A DNA stretch of 64,000 bases, taken from assembly GCA_035550795.1 (NCBI GenBank), contig DASZOL010000093.1, positions 12,375-76,374 on the forward strand. Direction: 5' to 3'. Positions 18,536-27,672 of this stretch are shown in pieces. The position numbers and the translations under genes are program-made. The notes beneath the pieces were generated by a model. It saw nothing but the letters and a program-made list of their open reading frames with translations, was not told the origin of the DNA and did no database searches. Position 1 is the stretch's first letter; each line of letters opens with the position of its first letter. The stretch comes from DASRDR01 sp035550795 (GTDB lineage: Bacteria > Methylomirabilota > Methylomirabilia > Rokubacteriales > DASRDR01).

Positions 18536-19317
18536 CGGCTTCCTCCTCGATGGGTAACAGGGCCGACCGACCGTATCACACCCGCCCGGTAGGATTCAAA
18601 GCGCGATGTCGGGTAGGTACCCGGTCCACGGGCCTACGGAAACGGGCTGCCAGTTCCGTCACCGATCGAGGACATGGTCGGGCCGTACCTGAATCCGCGG
18701 TCCCGACGATCTGCCCAGCGTGAGAGCCACGCTGACGGGCTTCGAACGCGAGCGGGCGGGACTCGATGGTCCCCCTCGCCGGCACGGCGCAGGCCGGGGA
18801 CAGCGCCTCCACGCTCGGCTCGGCGGGCGCCTGGAGGCCGCTTGGCCGCTTGTCGAGGCGGGTCTGGGCCATGCCGATCCTCGCTTTGTGGGCGATCGTG
18901 AGCCATCCGATGACAGGGCGGCCAACGCGGTGGGCGTCAAGGCACGTCACCATGTCGCAACGGTGACACGTTGTCTGGAATCACGCTGAGGCTTCCCGGC
19001 GTTCGTCAAGCACGCACTCGCACCGTCTCATGCCGAATCCACCCGTCGTGCGGCGTTCCGGGGCATGCCATTTGCTGCGCCCAAGGGGAAGAGGCGACGT
19101 GTGCGACTCGAGGCAGGGAATGTCCAGCAGGACGTGTCAGCACGACGCCGAGCTCGGGCGCCCCACCAGGAGTCCGCTGCGCCGCGGCGCAGCGTGCTCT
19201 CGCGAGATTGATCTCGCGGGGACCGACGGGGCGGTGATCCCAGGGCAGGCAGTGCCGCCAGCATCAGTTCGTGCTCGGCCAGATGGGATCCGTCGCGATG
19301 GTCGATGAGAGGCGGTC
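18536..19317. other. Divergent intergenic region
   Basis: About 780 bases between the synthetase (minus) and the DUF748 gene (plus), so it should contain both promoters. It contains a GTCACC/GGTGAC inverted repeat (18946-18951 and 18962-18967). Short open frames on both strands lack family resemblance and ribosome sites, and I do not call them genes. Confidence 0.45.
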
Positions 19318-22300
19318 ATGAAGCGATACCTCGAGCGCATCGCCACCAGCACGGTATTCCTGGGTGTGATCGCGGGGCTGCTGCTGTACGCGCTGGCAGG
19401 CTTCGGGCTGGCGCCCTATCTCCTCAAGCGCTACGTACCGACGTATGCGCAGGAGCAGCTCGGAACCCGGGCGACCATCGCGGACGTGCGCTTCAATCCG
19501 TTCCTGCTCCGTCTCGAGGTGAAAGGCCTCCGGCTGGAGTATCCGCCCGGTCAACCCCTGGTCGGCGTGGGGCGGCTCCTGGCCGACTTCCAGCTGTCGA
19601 GCCTGTTTCGCCGGGCCTGGACCTTCGCGGATGTGCAGATCGACGGGCTTGATCTCAACCTCGAGGTGCAGCGCGACGGAAGCCTCAACCTCGCCGCATT
19701 CATGGACCGCCTGGCCAAGCGCTACGCGGCCGTGTCCTCGGGCGAGCGGCCGCCCCGGCGGTGGCTCCTGCAGCATGCCCAGCTTCGGGACGGGAGGCTG
19801 ACGTTCAGCGACCTCTCGGGGCAAACGCCTCTCCGCACCGCCTTCGTCCCGATCAATCTCGAGGTCCTGAATCTCGCGACGCTGCCCGACCGACACGGCC
19901 GGTACGCGATCACGGCGGCCGTGCCGGACGGCGGCACGATAACCTGGCACGGCGACGTGTCGCTGCTCCCCATGGCGTCCGCGGGCGAGCTGGAGGTGAG
20001 GGGAGTGAAGCTCGCCACGGCCTGGGCCTTCGTCCGGGACGAGCTCCGGCTTGCCGAGCCCAGCGGAAGCGTCGATCTCGCCACGCGCTACCGGTTCGCG
20101 TACGAAGATCGCCAGGCCGCGCTCGGGCTGGAGGATATCAGGGCCGAGGTCTCCGCGCTGGCGCTCCGCCCGCGCGGCGGCGGCGACCCGATCCTCGTGC
20201 TGGACACGATCGCGGCGAGCGGCGCGCGATTCGATCTCGCGAGTCGCGCGCTCGTCGTGCCGAGTATCGAGGTGGCCGACGGGCGGGTGGCCGTGATCCG
20301 GGGCGCGGACGGCCGCATCCCGCTGCTCGAAGGCCTCACCCAGATCGGGAAGCCCAGTCGGGAGTCAAGAGCGCCCGCGCCCGCGACCCCGCCGTGGAAG
20401 GTTTTCGTCGAGACGGTCAAGGCGCGGGACGTTCAGGTGGCGCTCGGAGATCGCGGGCAGGGGCAGCCGATCACGTACGACGCTCACGTCATCTCCGCCA
20501 CGGTCCGGAACGTCACGAACGACGGGAAGAAGGCGCCGATACGCTTCGAGGCGGCGCTCCGCGTGGCCCAGGGCGGGACGGTTGACGGGAGCGGGACGAT
20601 CGCCCAGAACCTGGACGCCATCGAGGCGCAAGTGGAGATGAGCCAGGTCGCGCTGGCACCCCTCCGCCCCCTGCTCGCCCGCTATGCCACTCTCGATCTC
20701 AGGTCCGGTCACCTCTCCGCGTCCGCGCGGGTCGGCTACCAGGCGCGTGGTGAGGGGCCGGCGCTGCGTGCCACCGGGGCGATCACCATCGGGAACCTTC
20801 TGATGAACGAGAGCAACACCGGGGATCGCTTCCTCTCCTGGAAGACGCTGTCGACCGATGATATGACCCTCACCCTCGCGCCGACCCGGTTGCGGATCAA
20901 GGAAGTCCGGGTGACCGAGCCGGGCGCCAAGGTGCTGATCGCGAAGGATCGCTCCCTGAACCTCGTCCACGTCCTGAGGACCGAGACGGGCCGGACCGCG
21001 CCCGTGGGGACGGCGGATGGCGCGCGAGACGTGGCCGCCGCGGCACCGGGTCCCCAACGCCCCGAGTCGCGCCGTGACGCCTTCGACGCGCGGGTCGCCC
21101 GGGTCAGCGTGCAAGACGGCACGGTGGACTTCGCGGATCTCAGCCTCGTGCTCCCGTTTTCCACTCGGATCACGAGGTTCAGCGGCACCGCCGTGGGCAT
21201 CTCGACAGAGCGCACGGGCCGAACCGAGGTGAAGTTCCGGGGCCGCATCGAGCCGTCCGGTTTCGCCAATGTCGAGGGGGGCCTGAGTGCCTACGATCCG
21301 AAGGCGTTCACCGACATTCGCGTGAAGTTCCACAACGTCGAGATGCCGCCGCTGTCGCCGTATACCGCCACCTTCGCGGGACGCGCGGTGGCCGCGGGAC
21401 GACTGTCGCTGGAGCTGCAGTACAAGGTCGTCGACAGGGCGCTCGTGGGCCAGAACAAGGCCGTGATGGAGAACTTCAAGCTCGGTGAGCGCGTGGAGGC
21501 GCCGAACGCGCTCGATCTACCGCTCGATCTGGCGATCGCGCTCCTCACCGACTCTCAGGGCCGCATCACTGTGGCGGTCCCGATCCAGGGCAATGTCGGT
21601 CAGCCGACATTCGACTACCGGCACCTCCTTCGCGAGGCGATTGGCAACCTGATCAGGCGAGTCGTGTCTGCCCCCTTCCGGGCGCTCGGGCGCCTCTTCG
21701 GCGGGGTCGACGAGGAGGTCGGCAGCATCGATTTCACTCCGGGAAGCGCCCGGCTGCGGCCGCCGGAGCGGGAGAAGCTCGACACGGTGGCGCACGTCTT
21801 GAGCGAGCGTCGCGAGCTGAAGCTCGTCATCCGCGGTCCGTTCGATCCCGAGCGGGATGGCGAGGCGCTGCGGAGCGACGGCGTTCGGCGGGACGTTGCG
21901 CACGCGCTTGGAGTGAAGCTGGACGGGCCAGAGGGCCCGGGTCCGATCGCCTACAGCGATGCCGCAACCCAGCGAGCGCTCGAGGCGTTGCTGGCGGCGC
22001 GGGCGGGGCCGAAGGGGATGGAGGAGCTCGCGCACACATTCACGCGGCGCGCCGGCCGCGAGCCGGACCGCGTCAATCCGGTGCTGGCGCTGCTAGGGCG
22101 CGCGAGCCCCGACCGCGAATTCTACCAGGCGGTGTACCGCCGGCTGGTCGAGGTGTATCCGCTGCCACCGAACGCGCTGCCGGAGCTGGCCGCGCGTCGG
22201 GCGCGGGCGATCGTTGAGTACGTCGCCGGCTCGGCGAGCATCGAGCCGAGTCAAGTGGACTCCGGAGAAGTGCGCGCCGTCAACGCGACCGGGGATCAGC

Positions 22301-22506
22301 CGGTCACCGCACAGCTGGCGCTCGACGTCGTGGAGACGTCGCGTGATGCCACGGCGGCCTCGCAAGGAGGGCTCGATAGCTCCGCGGCGACCCCGACGCC
22401 GTCGATCCGGGAACCCACCGAGCGCGTGGGTCGAGGCGCGAATGGACGTGCGAACCCGGTGAACGACACGGCGGCCCCCTCGGCTGACCCGAGCTGGCGA
22501 CCGTGA
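19318..22506 (+). CDS. DUF748 (AsmA-like) envelope protein
   Basis: A 1062-residue protein with one N-terminal membrane helix (VFLGVIAGLLLYALAGFGL, about 14-32) followed by a very long periplasmic beta-rich region. The opening YAQEQLGTRATIADVRFNPFLLRLEVKGL in part is the signature of DUF748 proteins, relatives of AsmA/TamB-type bridge-like lipid transfer proteins. A repeat of that pattern (TRATI...FNP) and the YTATFAGRAVAAGRLSL segment near residue 680 are also typical. The C-terminal third carries an OmpA-like stretch (FTPGSARLRPPEREKLD) often found in this family. It probably spans the periplasm and helps maintain the outer membrane. The next gene overlaps by 4 bases. Confidence 0.88.
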   Translation: MKRYLERIATSTVFLGVIAGLLLYALAGFGLAPYLLKRYVPTYAQEQLGTRATIADVRFNPFLLRLEVKGLRLEYPPGQPLVGVGRLLADFQLSSLFRRAWTFADVQIDGLDLNLEVQRDGSLNLAAFMDRLAKRYAAVSSGERPPRRWLLQHAQLRDGRLTFSDLSGQTPLRTAFVPINLEVLNLATLPDRHGRYAITAAVPDGGTITWHGDVSLLPMASAGELEVRGVKLATAWAFVRDELRLAEPSGSVDLATRYRFAYEDRQAALGLEDIRAEVSALALRPRGGGDPILVLDTIAASGARFDLASRALVVPSIEVADGRVAVIRGADGRIPLLEGLTQIGKPSRESRAPAPATPPWKVFVETVKARDVQVALGDRGQGQPITYDAHVISATVRNVTNDGKKAPIRFEAALRVAQGGTVDGSGTIAQNLDAIEAQVEMSQVALAPLRPLLARYATLDLRSGHLSASARVGYQARGEGPALRATGAITIGNLLMNESNTGDRFLSWKTLSTDDMTLTLAPTRLRIKEVRVTEPGAKVLIAKDRSLNLVHVLRTETGRTAPVGTADGARDVAAAAPGPQRPESRRDAFDARVARVSVQDGTVDFADLSLVLPFSTRITRFSGTAVGISTERTGRTEVKFRGRIEPSGFANVEGGLSAYDPKAFTDIRVKFHNVEMPPLSPYTATFAGRAVAAGRLSLELQYKVVDRALVGQNKAVMENFKLGERVEAPNALDLPLDLAIALLTDSQGRITVAVPIQGNVGQPTFDYRHLLREAIGNLIRRVVSAPFRALGRLFGGVDEEVGSIDFTPGSARLRPPEREKLDTVAHVLSERRELKLVIRGPFDPERDGEALRSDGVRRDVAHALGVKLDGPEGPGPIAYSDAATQRALEALLAARAGPKGMEELAHTFTRRAGREPDRVNPVLALLGRASPDREFYQAVYRRLVEVYPLPPNALPELAARRARAIVEYVAGSASIEPSQVDSGEVRAVNATGDQPVTAQLALDVVETSRDATAASQGGLDSSAATPTPSIREPTERVGRGANGRANPVNDTAAPSADPSWRP

Positions 22507-23396
22507 CCCGACAGACGTACTGGAAGATCGCGAAGGAGTCAGTCGGCGAATTCTGGGAGGATTCGCCGTTCCAGCTGGCCGCCGCCCTCTCCTTCTACAC
22601 CTTGCTGTCGCTGTCACCCCTGGTTCTGATCGTCGTGGCCGCGGCCGGCCTTGTGTGGAGCGAGACGTCCGTGCGGACCCAGCTCCTGGACCAGATTCGA
22701 GGGCTGGTCGGGCAGGCGGGGGCCGAGACCGTGCGCACGGTGCTGGAGGGCACGACCATGTCGAGCCGGAGCGTCGGGTCCATGATCGCGGGTATCGTCA
22801 CGCTCCTGTTCGGCGCCACCACGGTGTTCGTCCAGCTCCAGTCCTCGCTCAATCAGATCTGGGATGTGAAGACTCCGGTGAGGACCGTGACCCGGCGCGG
22901 TCTGTTCTGGGGCCTGATCCGCACGCGGCTCCTGTCCCTCGCCCTGATCCTCGTGGTGGGCTTCCTGCTGCTCGTGTCGCTCGTGGTGAGTGCCGGGCTG
23001 GCGGCGCTCCAGGACTATCTGGTGACGGGGTTGCCCGGCGGCGGCACGCTGTGGCAGACCGCAAACTTCCTGGTCTCCCTGCTGGTGATCTCGGTTCTGA
23101 TCGCGATGGTGTATCGGTTACTGCCCGATGTTCGACTGGACTGGCGTGACGTGTGGGTGGGGGCGCTCACCACCGCGGTGCTGTTCGGGGCCGGGAAGTC
23201 CGTGATCGGCGTGTACTTGGGCCACGCCAGCATCGGCTCGTCGTACGGCGCGGCGGGGTCTCTCGTCGTGTTCCTCGTCTGGGTCTACTACTCGTCCCTG
23301 ATCATGTTCCTCGGCGCCGAGATCACCTTCGTGTACGCACAGCATCGACGGCGGCGGGTCCGCCCCACCGAGTATGCGGTCGTTACCGACCGGTGA
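22503..23396 (+). CDS. YihY/BrkB-family inner-membrane protein
   Basis: A 297-residue polytopic protein with about six membrane helices. The family signature is clear: ESVGEFWEDSPFQLAAALSF near the start, then the SLSPLVLIVVAAAG helix and the C-terminal GAAGSLVVFLVWVYYSSLI with FLGAEITFVYA. Once misnamed RNase BN, this family is now regarded as an inner-membrane transporter or permease of uncertain substrate. GTG start overlaps the TGA of the DUF748 gene (GTGA), indicating coupled translation and perhaps a joint envelope function. Confidence 0.93.
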   Translation: MTRQTYWKIAKESVGEFWEDSPFQLAAALSFYTLLSLSPLVLIVVAAAGLVWSETSVRTQLLDQIRGLVGQAGAETVRTVLEGTTMSSRSVGSMIAGIVTLLFGATTVFVQLQSSLNQIWDVKTPVRTVTRRGLFWGLIRTRLLSLALILVVGFLLLVSLVVSAGLAALQDYLVTGLPGGGTLWQTANFLVSLLVISVLIAMVYRLLPDVRLDWRDVWVGALTTAVLFGAGKSVIGVYLGHASIGSSYGAAGSLVVFLVWVYYSSLIMFLGAEITFVYAQHRRRRVRPTEYAVVTDR

Positions 23397-23971
23397 TCGC
23401 CCCTTGGGTCGGCGGAGTGGCAGGTTCCCATTTCGCCAGCCGGTCCTCCCCGATGCGCTCGCGCCGTTGGAGCGCCGCGGCCCGGGCATCTCGGACCGAG
23501 CGTCCCGCGCCTCGGTGCGCCTGGCGTACGCCGCCCAAAACCTGGGTGAATTGGCGGTGGAGTGGCCCCGGGTCGATGGACGGTGGCCTCTGGGACTTTC
23601 CCGCTCGCGGGCAAGGGCGGAGCGCAGCGCGCCTGGCCACCGGAAGTCCCTGGCCCAAATCATGCGAGAATTAAGATGATCCGGCCTGGGCGCCTTCCAG
23701 GCACGAAGCGCGAAGAGCCCGCAATCGTCGTGAAGGGGGGACACCCCCTACTTTCGCGCGTCGCTACCCGGGCTCACGTGGGCACTGCATAGGGTGGAAC
23801 CGCGACAATCCGGAGCGGAGTGACCGTTGGGACGCTGCGTGGCGACGCCGAGACGCCGGGGACCAATGCCAACGTAGGGAGGGCGGCGAGTTCCGTGCAG
23901 GCCCGGACCCCCGATCCCGATCCACGTCGCTGAGGGCCGTCACGAAGGGCGGGGCCCCGCTCCCAGGACCG
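23397..23971. other. Intergenic leader region upstream of the right GT pair
   Basis: About 575 bases with no credible gene. It is rich in self-complementary segments, for example GCGCGAA near 23709 with TTCGCGC near 23754, and GAGCCCG with CGGGCTC, and it contains an exact T-box sequence at 23791-23804. It probably forms a structured 5' leader or holds remnants of one. Confidence 0.45.
23791..23804 (+). promoter_or_regulatory. Possible T-box riboswitch element
   Basis: AGGGTGGAACCGCG matches the 14-base T-box consensus AGGGUGGNACCGCG at every position. In real T-box leaders this segment pairs with the uncharged tRNA 3' end. Here the upstream sequence is structured, but I do not find the usual downstream complement (CGTCCCT-like) of an antiterminator or a T-rich terminator, and the downstream gene is a glycosyltransferase rather than an amino-acid gene. 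It may be a relic or a chance match. Confidence 0.35.
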
Positions 23972-25219
23972 GTGAGACCCGCGGTCATCTTCGTGGCCGG
24001 CTCCGACCCGCTTCCGGGTCTAGGCGGTCATTCTAGCTACGTGCGGGCTCACGGTCGCGCGGCGGAACGCGCCGGGTTCGACCCGCACATCGTCTGCGCG
24101 GCTGGCCGGGATGAGGTCGTCCACACGGGCTTCGGGACTCTCCACCGCATCGGGTCGTATGCCCGCCTGGAGCGAATCGAGGCGGTGAGGATCCGGCAGC
24201 ATCAACTCATTTGGCGCGCTCCGCTCCTCCGCCGCGCGGTCGAGCGCCTCATTCTGGCCCGCCCGGGGACCCGTCTGATCCATAGCGTCGGATGCTATGG
24301 ATACGTGGGGCTGGCTGCCCACCGCGCACTCCGCCGGCGCGGGGTGGACACAGTCCCGGTCGTCAGCGCCTACGACACGCTGGTACGAGAGGGCCGCGCC
24401 AAGCTTCGCGGGGCGCGGAGCACCGTGTCACAGATGAGCTTCGCGATCGAGCTGGCCTGGAACACGCTCCTGGTCGCCCGCTGCGAGCGCCGTGGGCTGA
24501 AGGATGCTCGGTTGGTACTGATCAACTACGAGTCAGTGCGTCGGATCCTCGCCGAGGGGTACGGGATCACGGACCGCGTCCGGAAGATCCCGTACAGTTC
24601 CGAGCTGGCGTTCCTCGACGGGGCGCTGCGATCACCGGCCCCTGCCACGCTCGCCCGGCTTGCCCCCGCAGGAGCCCCACTCGTCGTGGCCGTGTCCCGC
24701 CAGGACCCGCGCAAGGGGCTTGACGTTCTCCTCCGGGCGCTGGCCCGGCTCCGAAGGGCCGGTGTGCCTTTTCGTGCGTGCCTGCTCGGAGGGGGTCCTC
24801 TTCTGGGCGCCCATCGCCGGCTCGCCACGCGGCTCGGGCTCGACGGCGCCGTTGCGATCGAGGGCTTTGTCCCGGACGCTTATTGCTACCTGCAGCATGC
24901 GGCCGTCTTCGTCCTGCCGTCGATCGAGGAGGGCAGCGGCTCGCTCTCCCTGCTGGAAGCCCTCCAGGCCGGATCGGCCGTGGTCGCGTCGAACGTTGAC
25001 GGCATCCCGGAAGACGTGCGGGATGGGGACAGCGCGCTGCTGGTGACACCGGGGGACCCCGGGGAACTGGCTGGAGCTCTGGGGCGAGTGCTGCGTGACC
25101 CCGAGATGAGGCAGCGTCTTCGGGGGCGGGCTCGGGCAGTCTTCGAAACGCGCTTCTCGGCCGACGTCTTCTCCCGGGCCCTCGGCGACGTCTACCGCGA
25201 GCTGAGCGTCACGCCGTGA
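23972..25219 (+). CDS. Glycosyltransferase family 4, paralogue of the gene at 9015
   Basis: A 415-residue GT-B glycosyltransferase starting at a GTG. It shares with the 9015 gene the openings GGHSSYVRAHGRAAERAGF and later VVAVSRQDPRKGLDVLLRAL, LLGGGPLLGAHRRL and EGSGSLSLLEALQAG. The sharing of both domains shows that the two genes are paralogues. Like its relative it is coupled to a second glycosyltransferase gene, here downstream with a 4-base overlap. The role is sugar transfer during glycan assembly; donor and acceptor are unknown. The upstream leader carries the possible T-box. Confidence 0.9.
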   Translation: MRPAVIFVAGSDPLPGLGGHSSYVRAHGRAAERAGFDPHIVCAAGRDEVVHTGFGTLHRIGSYARLERIEAVRIRQHQLIWRAPLLRRAVERLILARPGTRLIHSVGCYGYVGLAAHRALRRRGVDTVPVVSAYDTLVREGRAKLRGARSTVSQMSFAIELAWNTLLVARCERRGLKDARLVLINYESVRRILAEGYGITDRVRKIPYSSELAFLDGALRSPAPATLARLAPAGAPLVVAVSRQDPRKGLDVLLRALARLRRAGVPFRACLLGGGPLLGAHRRLATRLGLDGAVAIEGFVPDAYCYLQHAAVFVLPSIEEGSGSLSLLEALQAGSAVVASNVDGIPEDVRDGDSALLVTPGDPGELAGALGRVLRDPEMRQRLRGRARAVFETRFSADVFSRALGDVYRELSVTP

Positions 25220-26040
25220 CAGCATCGAGCAAGCGGCGGCGGCCGACCGGCGGGCTGGGGGCCCTGTGGGTCGTGGTCCCGTGCATGGGTCGGCTTGCCC
25301 ATCTCCGCCGGACACTTCCGCTTCTTCTGCGTCAGCCGGGGATCCGATATTGCCTCGTCGACTACGCCTGCCCCGACCGCTGCGGGGCCTGGGTCCGACG
25401 CAGGTACCGAGAGGAGACACGGAAGGGCAAGATCGTCGTGGAGACGGTTCTTGCGGCTCCCCGATTCAACAAGAGCCGCGCGTACAATCGCGGCGCGGCC
25501 CTCGCCATCCGGCAGGGGGCCCGGTTCCTCTGCTTCCTGGATGCCGATACACGGGTCCGCCCCGGGCTCACGCGCTGGCTGCGGCGTCACCTCCGCGCGG
25601 ATCGGTTTCTCGTCGCCGGGCCCTACGCCCGGGTGTGGTACGTGATGGGCACCGGCGGGGTCCTTGTGGTGTCGGCTCGCGAGTTTACACGTTCGGGCGG
25701 CTTCGACGAGACCTTCCAGGGCTGGGGCGTCGAGGACACCGAGATGCGCCTCCGGCTGCACCTTCTGAGCGGTCTCGACTTTGGAGAGATCCCTGTCCGG
25801 TTCTTCTGGCCGATCGCCCACACCGACTGGCTTCGCACCCGGTACTATCGGATCAAGGATCGCCTCGTCAGCTACCAATTCAACCGGAGAAAGCTCGAGC
25901 GGAAGGTGCGGACGTGGACAGGGCACGGTCTCGCCGGACTCCCGCCCGGGGCCCGCCGGCTGGACATGGTGGTGAGGCGAATCCAGCGGCTGCACGGCCG
26001 GCTCGTCCGGAGGGCGGTGGGCCCGGAGCCGCTGGCGTAG
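25216..26040 (+). CDS. GT2-like glycosyltransferase with galactosyltransferase-type C-terminal domain
   Basis: A 274-residue GT-A enzyme. Visible elements are LWVVVPCMGRLAHLRRTLP, the FNKSRAYNRGAALA segment, the metal-binding CFLDADTRVRPG (DxD) and the acceptor/catalytic motif GGFDETFQGWGVEDTEMRLR, which is the conserved galactosyltransferase C-terminal signature. It overlaps the preceding GT4 gene by 4 bases (GTGA). It is probably cytoplasmic and acts next to the GT4 on the same glycan. The C-terminus is basic, which may help membrane contact. Confidence 0.9.
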   Translation: MTASSKRRRPTGGLGALWVVVPCMGRLAHLRRTLPLLLRQPGIRYCLVDYACPDRCGAWVRRRYREETRKGKIVVETVLAAPRFNKSRAYNRGAALAIRQGARFLCFLDADTRVRPGLTRWLRRHLRADRFLVAGPYARVWYVMGTGGVLVVSAREFTRSGGFDETFQGWGVEDTEMRLRLHLLSGLDFGEIPVRFFWPIAHTDWLRTRYYRIKDRLVSYQFNRRKLERKVRTWTGHGLAGLPPGARRLDMVVRRIQRLHGRLVRRAVGPEPLA

Positions 26041-26599
26041 CAGTCTCCCAAAGCCCGCGTGGCTCCATCGGCCCGAAGCATGGCCCGGCCGAGATGATGC
26101 TCATCGTTGCTAGTCGAGGCCGTTGTCCACTAAGGACGTGGGGCTGACCGCGACCCCGGCTTCCGCAAGGACGCCTGCGTTCGAGACATCCGCGGACGAA
26201 ACGGGGTTCCGACGATGATCTTCACAGCCGCCGCCCCGCTCCACGGTTCCCGTGTGCCGAGATAACTGAGCCATGGTGTCACTGCCAAGCCCGTCCACAT
26301 CGGGCGGATCGGGGAGCATCCGGTTCACCGTGGCCACGCCTACGGCGAGGGCTTCGGCTAATGCCGACCACCCTTCTGGATCCAGCACCAGCAGGCAATC
26401 GTCGTGACGGACTTCGATGTCCAGGGGGATGTGGCTCACCCGCCACGTCGACCGGTACTTCGTGGCCCTCGACGAGACCCGCGCCCATCTCGAGCGCCCG
26501 GACACGCCGGCCTCGTACCAGTCCCCAGCGTCTCGAGCCTGTCAGACGAGCACGGACGCCCATCGAGCGAACCGGACACGGTTTTGGCGAAGGACAGGG
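26041..26599. other. Gap between the right GT pair and the tRNA half
   Basis: About 560 bases with open frames on both strands but no recognisable protein. A minus-strand frame around 26300-26440 reads HDDCLLVLDPEGWSALAEAL, which could be a real fragment, but nothing else supports it. No integrase gene or remnant is recognisable, although the next feature suggests an integration site. Confidence 0.4.
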
Positions 26600-26655
26600 T
26601 TAAGATCCGCTACGTCACAAGACGTGTGAGGGTTCGACTCCCTCCCCCGGCACCA
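26600..26655 (+). pseudogene. 3' half of a tRNA-Leu(UAA) gene, possible attachment-site scar
   Basis: From the anticodon onward the sequence is tRNA-like. TTAAGATCC gives anticodon UAA and the 3' side of the anticodon arm. A long variable arm (ACGTC, loop, GACGT) follows at 26612-26625, then a T arm (GAGGG, TTCGACT, CCCTC; 26628-26644), the acceptor strand CCCCGGC, discriminator A and CCA (26653-26655). No matching 5' half with GCCGGGG lies upstream. Integrases often recombine in the anticodon loop or T arm and leave exactly such a 3' half at the far end of an island. Confidence 0.7.
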
Positions 26656-26779
26656 ACGCCTGCGGCCATCGTGGGCGCCGCCGTGTGCCTGGATCGGACA
26701 GGCCCCCGGGCGTGGCTCGGATGCGATACTGTGCAACGAGAACGCAGCGGAATTCGGATCCATTGGAAGGAGACGCGCA

Positions 26780-27265
26780 ATGCAGGGACCCACACAGCTT
26801 GCGATCGCAGTCAGCGCATTGTGTTTGGCGCTCGGAGGCTTGGCGCCGATGACGGCGGAGGCCCAGAAGCCGATCGTGTATCCCGCCAAGGGCCAGTCCC
26901 CTCAGCAGCAGCAAAAGGACGAAGCCGAGTGCAACGCCTGGGCGAAGCAGACGACCGGCATCGACCCGGTGGCCGTGGCCCAGGCGCCGACACCCCCGCC
27001 AGGATCCACTGTTGGGGGCGGCCAGCGGCTGGGCGGCGCCGCCAGGGGGGCGGCAGGGGGCGCGCTCATCGGCGCGATCGCCGGCGACGCGGGCACCGGC
27101 GCGGCGGCCGGAGCCGTGGTCGGCACAATGGCCGGCGGTCGCCGAGCGCGCCAGCAGCAGGCGCAGCAACAGCAACAGGCGGAGACCCAGAAGCAGCAGA
27201 CCATCGCCACGTACTACCGTGCGGTCGCGGCGTGCCTGGAAGGCCGCGGCTACTCGATCAAGTGA
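26780..27265 (+). CDS. Secreted glycine-zipper protein
   Basis: A 161-residue protein with a signal peptide (IAVSALCLALGGLAPMTAEA). A Gln-rich spacer is followed by a glycine-zipper run at about residues 84-118 (GAARGAAGGALIGAIAGDAG, then GTGAAAGAVVGTMAGG), a second Gln-rich stretch, and a short tail AVAACLEGRGYSIK with a conserved-looking Cys. Glycine-zipper proteins of this kind sit in or at the outer membrane and contribute to envelope stability; the role here is inferred. A GGAGA-type ribosome site (GAAGGAGACGC) precedes the ATG. The next secreted-protein gene starts 11 bases downstream. Confidence 0.8.
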   Translation: MQGPTQLAIAVSALCLALGGLAPMTAEAQKPIVYPAKGQSPQQQQKDEAECNAWAKQTTGIDPVAVAQAPTPPPGSTVGGGQRLGGAARGAAGGALIGAIAGDAGTGAAAGAVVGTMAGGRRARQQQAQQQQQAETQKQQTIATYYRAVAACLEGRGYSIK

Positions 27266-27276
27266 GGGGAGCCGCC

Positions 27277-27672
27277 ATGCGATCGTGCGCGCTCGTCGCC
27301 GCGATTCTCGTTCAGAGCCTGGCCGCCGACCCCGCGCTCGCCAGCGACTTCGACGGCTCTCGGGTCCTCATCTGCGCTCCCGTGCAGGCATTCGACTGCA
27401 CCGCCGGCGAGGATTGCGGGAAGGGGCTCCCGGAAGAGATCGGAGCACCGGCATTCATGCGGATCGATCTTCCAAACAAAGCCGTGATCGGCCCCAAGCG
27501 AACGTCGCCCATTCTCCTGGCGGACAAGTCCGAGGCTCAGCTGATTCTCCAGGGCACCGAGTTCGGCTACGGCTGGGTCATCGCGGTCGACCAGGAGACC
27601 GGCAAGATGACCGCGACGCTGGCCAATCGGGAGAACGTCTTCGTTCTATTCGGAGCCTGCACCGCTCACTGA
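27277..27672 (+). CDS. Secreted protein of unknown function
   Basis: A 131-residue protein with signal peptide (SCALVAAILVQSLAADPALA). The mature part has four Cys (CAPVQAFDC, GEDCGKG and GACTAH), likely disulphide-bonded in the periplasm, and a compact beta-like core (AQLILQGTEFGYGWVIAVDQ). I do not recognise a family. The ATG at 27277 is preceded by GAGGGGAG. It follows the glycine-zipper gene after 11 bases and is probably co-transcribed; its 3' end overlaps by 7 bases the end of a decayed gene on the other strand. Confidence 0.75.
   Translation: MRSCALVAAILVQSLAADPALASDFDGSRVLICAPVQAFDCTAGEDCGKGLPEEIGAPAFMRIDLPNKAVIGPKRTSPILLADKSEAQLILQGTEFGYGWVIAVDQETGKMTATLANRENVFVLFGACTAH

Noticed and set aside
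18720..18989. Short plus-strand frame in the divergent gap
   Set aside because: No ribosome site, no recognisable domain and composition like the opposite-strand shadow frames.
26300..26655. Possible tmRNA ending in CCA
   Set aside because: No GGGG-TTCGACGG-like 5' domain and no tag reading frame with a terminal Ala-Ala; the 3' part fits a class II tRNA-Leu half instead.
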